64,000 bases of DNA from Loigolactobacillus jiayinensis (GTDB taxonomy: Bacteria > Bacillota > Bacilli > Lactobacillales > Lactobacillaceae): contig NZ_RHOF01000006.1 in NCBI RefSeq assembly GCF_003946445.1, positions 33,030 through 97,029 of the forward strand. Reading direction: 5' to 3'. The notes beneath the pieces were generated by a model. The model saw only the letters and a list, made by a program, of their open reading frames with translations, was not told the DNA's origin and ran no database searches. Position 1 is the stretch's first letter; each line of letters starts with the position of its first letter. Shown piece after piece: positions 63,933 to 64,000 of this stretch. The position numbers and the translations under genes were made by a program.

Positions 63933-64000
63933 CGTGCCGGCACAAGGTAAGCACCTAATAATAAACCGTTTTTCAATACAAATCGCCCGATCTCAGAATT
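63933..64000 (-). pseudogene. Signal-peptide part of the XrtG substrate in a shifted frame
   Basis: A second reading frame runs in from the right edge as NSEIGRFVLKNGLLLGAYLVPA, then hits TGA at 63927-63929. The main frame continues as GTLTLMTSAGTNVSAA. Joined, they form a complete signal peptide with a basic n-region, hydrophobic core and an Ala-type cleavage site. A one-base deletion near 63936-63943 (or a sequencing error, or programmed shift) would explain the break. The upstream start lies outside the window. Confidence 0.6.

Noticed and set aside
1..64000. CRISPR array, prophage, insertion sequence or tRNA genes
   Set aside because: I looked for regular direct repeats, transposase or integrase motifs and tRNA T-arm sequences on both strands and found none except the T-arm of tmRNA.

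Overview
The window looks like chromosomal DNA of a Lactobacillaceae bacterium. Supporting signs are PepC, malolactic enzyme with an AEC-type permease and MleR, CopY/CopB, an Spx next to MecA, a glmS ribozyme, a Cys T-box leader, a tmRNA tag ending in ALAA, and frequent TTG/GTG starts behind strong Shine-Dalgarno (SD) sequences. The genus cannot be fixed from the sequence alone. Most genes are on the minus strand. I see no tRNA, rRNA, CRISPR array, transposase or prophage.

Layout. 0-1.6 kb: 5' end of mecA, spx, an MBL-fold hydrolase. 1.8-7 kb: an unknown gene behind a repeated operator-like motif, then a BceAB-type ABC transporter divergent from its BceRS-type two-component system. 7-10 kb: anaerobic ribonucleotide reductase nrdD-nrdG with two NrdR boxes. 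10-12.7 kb: copY-copB with a double cop box. 13-21.5 kb: the information-processing block sigH, NYN nuclease, rlmB, mrnC, cysS (T-box), gltX, PIN/TRAM protein, radA; dut follows. 22-28 kb: GNAT protein, pepC, phosphoglycerate mutase, thrB, an unusual 0.7 kb non-coding palindromic element, an AEC permease. 28-32 kb: fabH-accB-accC-accD-accA. 32-38 kb: APC permease, then mleP-mleS divergent from mleR. 38-45.5 kb: cell-wall amidase, tmRNA, deoxyribosyltransferase, MacB-like ABC exporter, AAT-family permease, ackA. 45.6-50.4 kb: YtxK-like methyltransferase behind a complete comGA-GG operon. 50.5-57.7 kb: yebC, vanZ, glmS with ribozyme, then cdaA-cdaR-glmM. 58-64 kb: DUF1361 protein converging on an exosortase G (XrtG) locus.

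Two parts deserve most attention. First, 58.7-64 kb carries an archaeo/exosortase of Gram-positive type with a C-terminally tagged Ser-rich substrate, a GT2 glycosyltransferase, a GT-C-type membrane glycosyltransferase and a PTPS-like protein that keeps its metal site but lacks the usual catalytic Cys. This is a putative protein processing and glycosylation pathway; the substrate's signal peptide appears split by a one-base frameshift at 63.94 kb. Second, 25.94-26.66 kb holds two diverged, inverted copies of a ~250-nt sequence in which at least four helices are preserved by compensatory changes. Each copy starts at the stop codon of a flanking convergent gene, and a 19-bp bidirectional terminator lies between them. 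This points to an undescribed structured RNA or structured mobile repeat.

Other themes: competence (mecA, spx, sigH and the full comG operon lie in one window), cell-envelope precursor supply (glmS, glmM and c-di-AMP synthesis by cdaA/cdaR), and envelope stress.
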